Origin: Gammaproteobacteria bacterium
GTDB taxonomy: Bacteria; Pseudomonadota; Gammaproteobacteria; Eutrophobiales; Eutrophobiaceae
Direction of reading: 5' to 3'
Assembly (NCBI GenBank): GCA_018676275.1
Contig: JABHFC010000190.1
Span: forward strand, 1 to 8,000
DNA length: 8,000 nucleotides
Of the stretch, positions 5,977 through 8,000 are shown in pieces (position 1 is the first letter of the stretch; every line of letters starts with the position of its first letter). The notes beneath the pieces were generated by a model, which had not been told where the DNA came from, made no database searches, and saw only the letters and a list, made by a program, of their open reading frames with translations. The position numbers and the translations under genes were made by a program.

Positions 5977-7149
5977 ATGAGCAATACATTATATCCGTCA
6001 TTAAATTTCGACCTCGGTGAGACAGCCGACATGCTTAGAGAATCAATTTTTAACTTTGCCCAGAGCGAGATTGCCCCACAGGCAGCGGAGATAGATCAGA
6101 ACAATGAATTTCCTCAGCCGCTTTGGAAAAAACTGGGTGAAATGGGCTTACTGGGTATTACCGTTGAAGAAGAATACGGTGGCGCTGGTATGGGTTACCT
6201 GGAACATGTTGTTGCGATGGAAGAAATCAGTCGTGCTTCAGCTTCGGTTGGCCTCTCCTATGGTGCCCATTCAAATCTTTGTGTGAACCAGATCCGACGT
6301 AACGGTAACGAAGCGCAAAAACAAAAATATTTACCACGGCTAATCAGTGGGGAACACCCTGGTGCTCTGGCCATGAGTGAACCGGGTTCCGGCTCAGATG
6401 TTGTCAGTATGCGTCTTCGTGCTGACAAAAAAGGTAACCATTACATTCTGAATGGTAACAAGATGTGGATTACGAATGGTCCTGAGGCAAAAACTCTGGT
6501 GGTCTATGCGAAAACCGATACCAATGCAGGCCCCAAAGGTATTACCGCCTTTATTATTGAAAAAGATTTCAAAGGGTTTTCCACTGCACAAAAACTGGAT
6601 AAGTTAGGCATGCGAGGATCAAACACCTGTGAACTGGTATTCGAAGATTGTGAAGTCCCGGAGGAAAATATTCTGGGTAAAGAGAATGAAGGTGTGCGCA
6701 TATTAATGAGTGGTCTTGACTATGAACGTGCAGTACTGTCCGGCGGCGCAACAGGTCTTATGCAAGCCTGTATGGATGTAGTTGTTCCTTATGTGCATGA
6801 ACGAAAACAATTCGGTACAGCTATTGGTGAGTTTCAATTGATGCAGGGCAAACTGGCTGACATGTATACAACGATGAACGCTTGTAAGGCTTATGTTTAT
6901 GCAGTTGCGAAAGCATGTGACCGTGGCGAAACAACTCGTAAAGATGCGGCGGGTGTTATTCTTTATGCAGCAGAGAAAGCAACATGGATGGCGCTGGAGT
7001 CCATCCAGGCTTTAGGTGGTAACGGCTATATTAACGAATATCCTACCGGTCGTTTATTACGCGATGCAAAACTGTACGAAATTGGTGCGGGTACCAGCGA
7101 GATACGTCGAATGTTGATTGGTCGTGAATTGTTCGCAGAGTCAATGTGA
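5977..7149 (+). CDS. liuA: Isovaleryl-CoA dehydrogenase
   Basis: FAD enzyme of leucine degradation: isovaleryl-CoA to 3-methylcrotonyl-CoA, with electrons to ETF. The 390 residues match the family. Motifs: EEEYGGAGMGYLEH (64-77), AMSEPGSGSDVVSM (132-145), KMWITNGPEA (162-171), GMRGSNTCELVFEDCEVP (211-228), SGLDYERAVLSGG (245-257), ALGGNGYINEYP (345-356) and KLYEIGAGTSEIRR (365-378). The substrate assignment rests on the catalytic base: Glu250 in LDYER is at the isovaleryl-CoA dehydrogenase position, while the place of the usual acyl-CoA dehydrogenase catalytic Glu (EGT) is Ala371 (AGT). This swap is characteristic of isovaleryl-CoA dehydrogenases. The adjacent MerR regulator and methylcrotonyl-CoA carboxylase gene fit the same pathway. 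The start at 5977 has a good Shine-Dalgarno and lies just after a LiuR operator. Confidence 0.96.
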   Translation: MSNTLYPSLNFDLGETADMLRESIFNFAQSEIAPQAAEIDQNNEFPQPLWKKLGEMGLLGITVEEEYGGAGMGYLEHVVAMEEISRASASVGLSYGAHSNLCVNQIRRNGNEAQKQKYLPRLISGEHPGALAMSEPGSGSDVVSMRLRADKKGNHYILNGNKMWITNGPEAKTLVVYAKTDTNAGPKGITAFIIEKDFKGFSTAQKLDKLGMRGSNTCELVFEDCEVPEENILGKENEGVRILMSGLDYERAVLSGGATGLMQACMDVVVPYVHERKQFGTAIGEFQLMQGKLADMYTTMNACKAYVYAVAKACDRGETTRKDAAGVILYAAEKATWMALESIQALGGNGYINEYPTGRLLRDAKLYEIGAGTSEIRRMLIGRELFAESM

Positions 7150-7184
7150 AAACCAGATTAAGAGATTATAGAAATGCTCAAGCC

Positions 7185-7281
7185 CGTCATTCCCGCGAAA
7201 GCGGGAATCCAGTTAAACAAGAAACCTTTATATTGACTGGATCCCCGCTGGAGTTTATGCCCGGAGGGGTGCGGGGATGAC
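7185..7281. repeat. REP/BIME- or MITE-like composite inverted repeat
   Basis: Roughly 97 bp. The left unit contains an 8-bp perfect hairpin ATTCCCGC-GAAA-GCGGGAAT (7189-7208) within CGTCATTCCCGC...GCGGGAATCCAG (7185-7212). The right unit pairs ATCCCCGC (7241-7248) with GCGGGGAT (7271-7278) over a 22-nt loop. The two units are inverted to each other: GTCATTCCCGC (7186-7196) matches the reverse complement of 7271-7281 with one mismatch, and 7201-7212 matches that of 7237-7248 with one mismatch. The GTCATTCCCGCGAAAGCGGGAATCC type is a widespread dispersed repeat in proteobacteria, and its minus-strand reading gives the WIPAFAGMT peptide often seen as a spurious annotation. As RNA it would fold into strong hairpins that could stabilise liuA mRNA or reduce read-through. 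It lacks a U-tract, so it is not a standard intrinsic terminator. Confidence 0.88.
7189..7208 (+). other. RNA hairpin with GAAA tetraloop after liuA
   Basis: An 8-bp perfectly paired stem closed by a GAAA (GNRA-type) loop, 39 nt after the liuA stop codon. If transcribed it would be a stable barrier to 3' exonucleases. No run of T follows, so termination here is doubtful. Confidence 0.6.
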
Positions 7282-7311
7282 AATGACAAAAATAGTTGCG
7301 CAAAAACTAAT

Positions 7312-8000
7312 ATGACAATATTAAAAACATCTATTAATGCCCGTTCAGAAGATTTCCTTGGCAATAGCGAAGCAATGCAAAGCCTGGTTACTGATCTTCA
7401 GGAAAAGGTTAAACAGACCGCTACAGGTGGCAGTGATAAAGCCAGAGAAAAACACGTAGCTCGCGGTAAGCTACTGCCTCGCGACCGTATTCGCAATTTG
7501 CTGGATCCGGGCACACCCTTTCTCGAGTTCTCACAACTGGCTGCAAATGGACTGTACAACGATGAGGTCCCTGCCGCTGGCGTTATTACCGGTATCGGAC
7601 GGGTCAGTGGTCATGAATGCATGATTGTTGCTAATGACGCTACTGTCAAAGGCGGTTCTTACACGCCGATGACAGTAAAAAAGCATGTTCGTGCACAGGA
7701 GATAGCAGAAACCAATCACCTGCCCTGCATCTACCTGGTAGATTCCGGTGGCGCTTTTTTGTCAGAGCAGGATGGTGTATTTCCGGATCGAGATCACTTT
7801 GGTCGTATCTTTTATAACCAGGCCAACATGTCTGCCAAAGCTATTCCACAAATTGCGGTTGTAATGGGATCCTGCACTGCAGGTGGCGCCTATGTGCCAG
7901 CAATGTCTGATGAAAGTATTATTGTAAAAAATCAGGGCACTATTTTTCTGGGTGGTCCACCACTGGTCAAAGCCGCTACCGGTGAAGTTGTCTCTGCAGA
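7312..8000 (+). CDS. liuB: Methylcrotonyl-CoA carboxylase, carboxyltransferase (beta) subunit, N-terminal 229 residues (runs off right edge)
   Basis: Carboxyltransferase subunit that moves CO2 from carboxybiotin to 3-methylcrotonyl-CoA, giving 3-methylglutaconyl-CoA, the step after LiuA. The family is about 535 residues, so the visible part is the N-terminal carboxyltransferase subdomain. Visible motifs are RGKLLPRDRI (51-60), PAAGVITGIGRV (87-98), CMIVANDATVKGGSY (103-117), CIYLVDSGGAFL (139-150), FPDRDHFGRIFYNQANMS (157-174), VVMGSCTAGGAYVPAM (183-198) with the oxyanion-forming AGG (190-192), and GPPLVKAATGEVVSA (215-229). From memory, methylcrotonyl-CoA carboxylases commonly read GGANLPRQDEVFPD where this one has GGAFLSEQDGVFPD, a local departure. 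The ATG at 7312 gives the expected MTILKTSINARSEDF start, and no other in-frame start lies close upstream, but there is no Shine-Dalgarno. A biotin-carrying LiuD, LiuC and LiuE would be expected downstream. Geranyl-CoA carboxylase is a less likely alternative given the neighbouring liuR and liuA. Confidence 0.94.
   Translation, partial: MTILKTSINARSEDFLGNSEAMQSLVTDLQEKVKQTATGGSDKAREKHVARGKLLPRDRIRNLLDPGTPFLEFSQLAANGLYNDEVPAAGVITGIGRVSGHECMIVANDATVKGGSYTPMTVKKHVRAQEIAETNHLPCIYLVDSGGAFLSEQDGVFPDRDHFGRIFYNQANMSAKAIPQIAVVMGSCTAGGAYVPAMSDESIIVKNQGTIFLGGPPLVKAATGEVVSA

Larger units (their letters stand above)
7150..7311 (+). other. 162-bp liuA-liuB intergenic gap holding a repeat
   Basis: This gap is unusually long for neighbouring liu genes. 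Its middle (7185-7281) is a composite inverted repeat listed separately; the flanks (7150-7184 and 7282-7311) are AT-rich and show no promoter, operator or ribosome binding site that I can support. The minus-strand frame across it is only the translation of the repeat. Confidence 0.8.

Noticed and set aside
5660..6001. Minus-strand 113-residue frame antisense to liuR
   Set aside because: It is a shadow of liuR and the liuA leader, Ser-rich without recognisable domains, and it crosses the operator.
7189..7281. Rho-independent terminator of liuA
   Set aside because: The stems are strong and GC-rich but neither is followed by a T-tract, and the pattern matches a dispersed two-unit repeat.
7158..7364. 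Minus-strand 68-residue frame across the liuA-liuB gap
   Set aside because: Its core is the translation of the hairpin repeat (WIPAFAGMT-type peptide) and it runs into liuB antisense; it has no ribosome binding site or family resemblance.
1..8000. CRISPR array, tRNA, rRNA, insertion sequence or phage/defence genes
   Set aside because: No direct-repeat array, RNA gene or transposase/defence protein motif is visible; nearly all of the window is accounted for by acyl-CoA metabolism genes.

Overview
The window looks like the chromosome of a gammaproteobacterium with moderate GC content (mid-40s percent by eye). It carries a branched-chain acyl-CoA catabolism locus of the liu (leucine/isovalerate utilization) type. 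Support comes from the gene order liuR-liuA-liuB, the close resemblance of these proteins to proteobacterial Liu enzymes, and a dispersed hairpin repeat of a kind common in proteobacterial genomes. The organism call is an inference from protein character and gene order, since there is no rRNA or other marker.

Layout: positions 1-5440 hold a four-gene minus-strand operon. In transcription order it encodes an ACSF2-type fatty-acyl-CoA synthetase (5440-3749), an ACSM-type medium-chain acyl-CoA synthetase (3700-2075), an acetyl-CoA acetyltransferase-type thiolase (2043-862, start revised to a GTG with a good ribosome binding site) and the first 280 residues of an acyl-CoA dehydrogenase that runs off the left edge (840 to <1). 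Positions 5441-5540 are a 100-bp divergent control region with a promoter and an 18-bp near-palindrome that fits the LiuR operator. On the plus strand follow the MerR-family regulator liuR (5541-5924), a second operator copy (5945-5962), isovaleryl-CoA dehydrogenase liuA (5977-7149), a 162-bp gap carrying a roughly 97-bp composite inverted repeat (7185-7281), and the 5' part of liuB, the carboxyltransferase subunit of methylcrotonyl-CoA carboxylase (7312 to >8000).

How it works together (inference from families): the two ligases activate free carboxylic acids to CoA thioesters. LiuA oxidises isovaleryl-CoA to 3-methylcrotonyl-CoA, and LiuB with a biotin subunit presumably encoded downstream carboxylates it. 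The minus-strand dehydrogenase lacks the isovaleryl-CoA dehydrogenase-type catalytic Glu, so it probably acts on another acyl-CoA, and the thiolase releases acetyl-CoA at the end of such a branch. LiuR probably controls both directions through the two operators. No new type of system is visible. The points most worth following up are the identical -10/operator geometry at both LiuR sites, the inclusion of a ligase/thiolase/dehydrogenase operon in the same control region, and the repeat that splits liuA from liuB just before a start codon with no visible Shine-Dalgarno.
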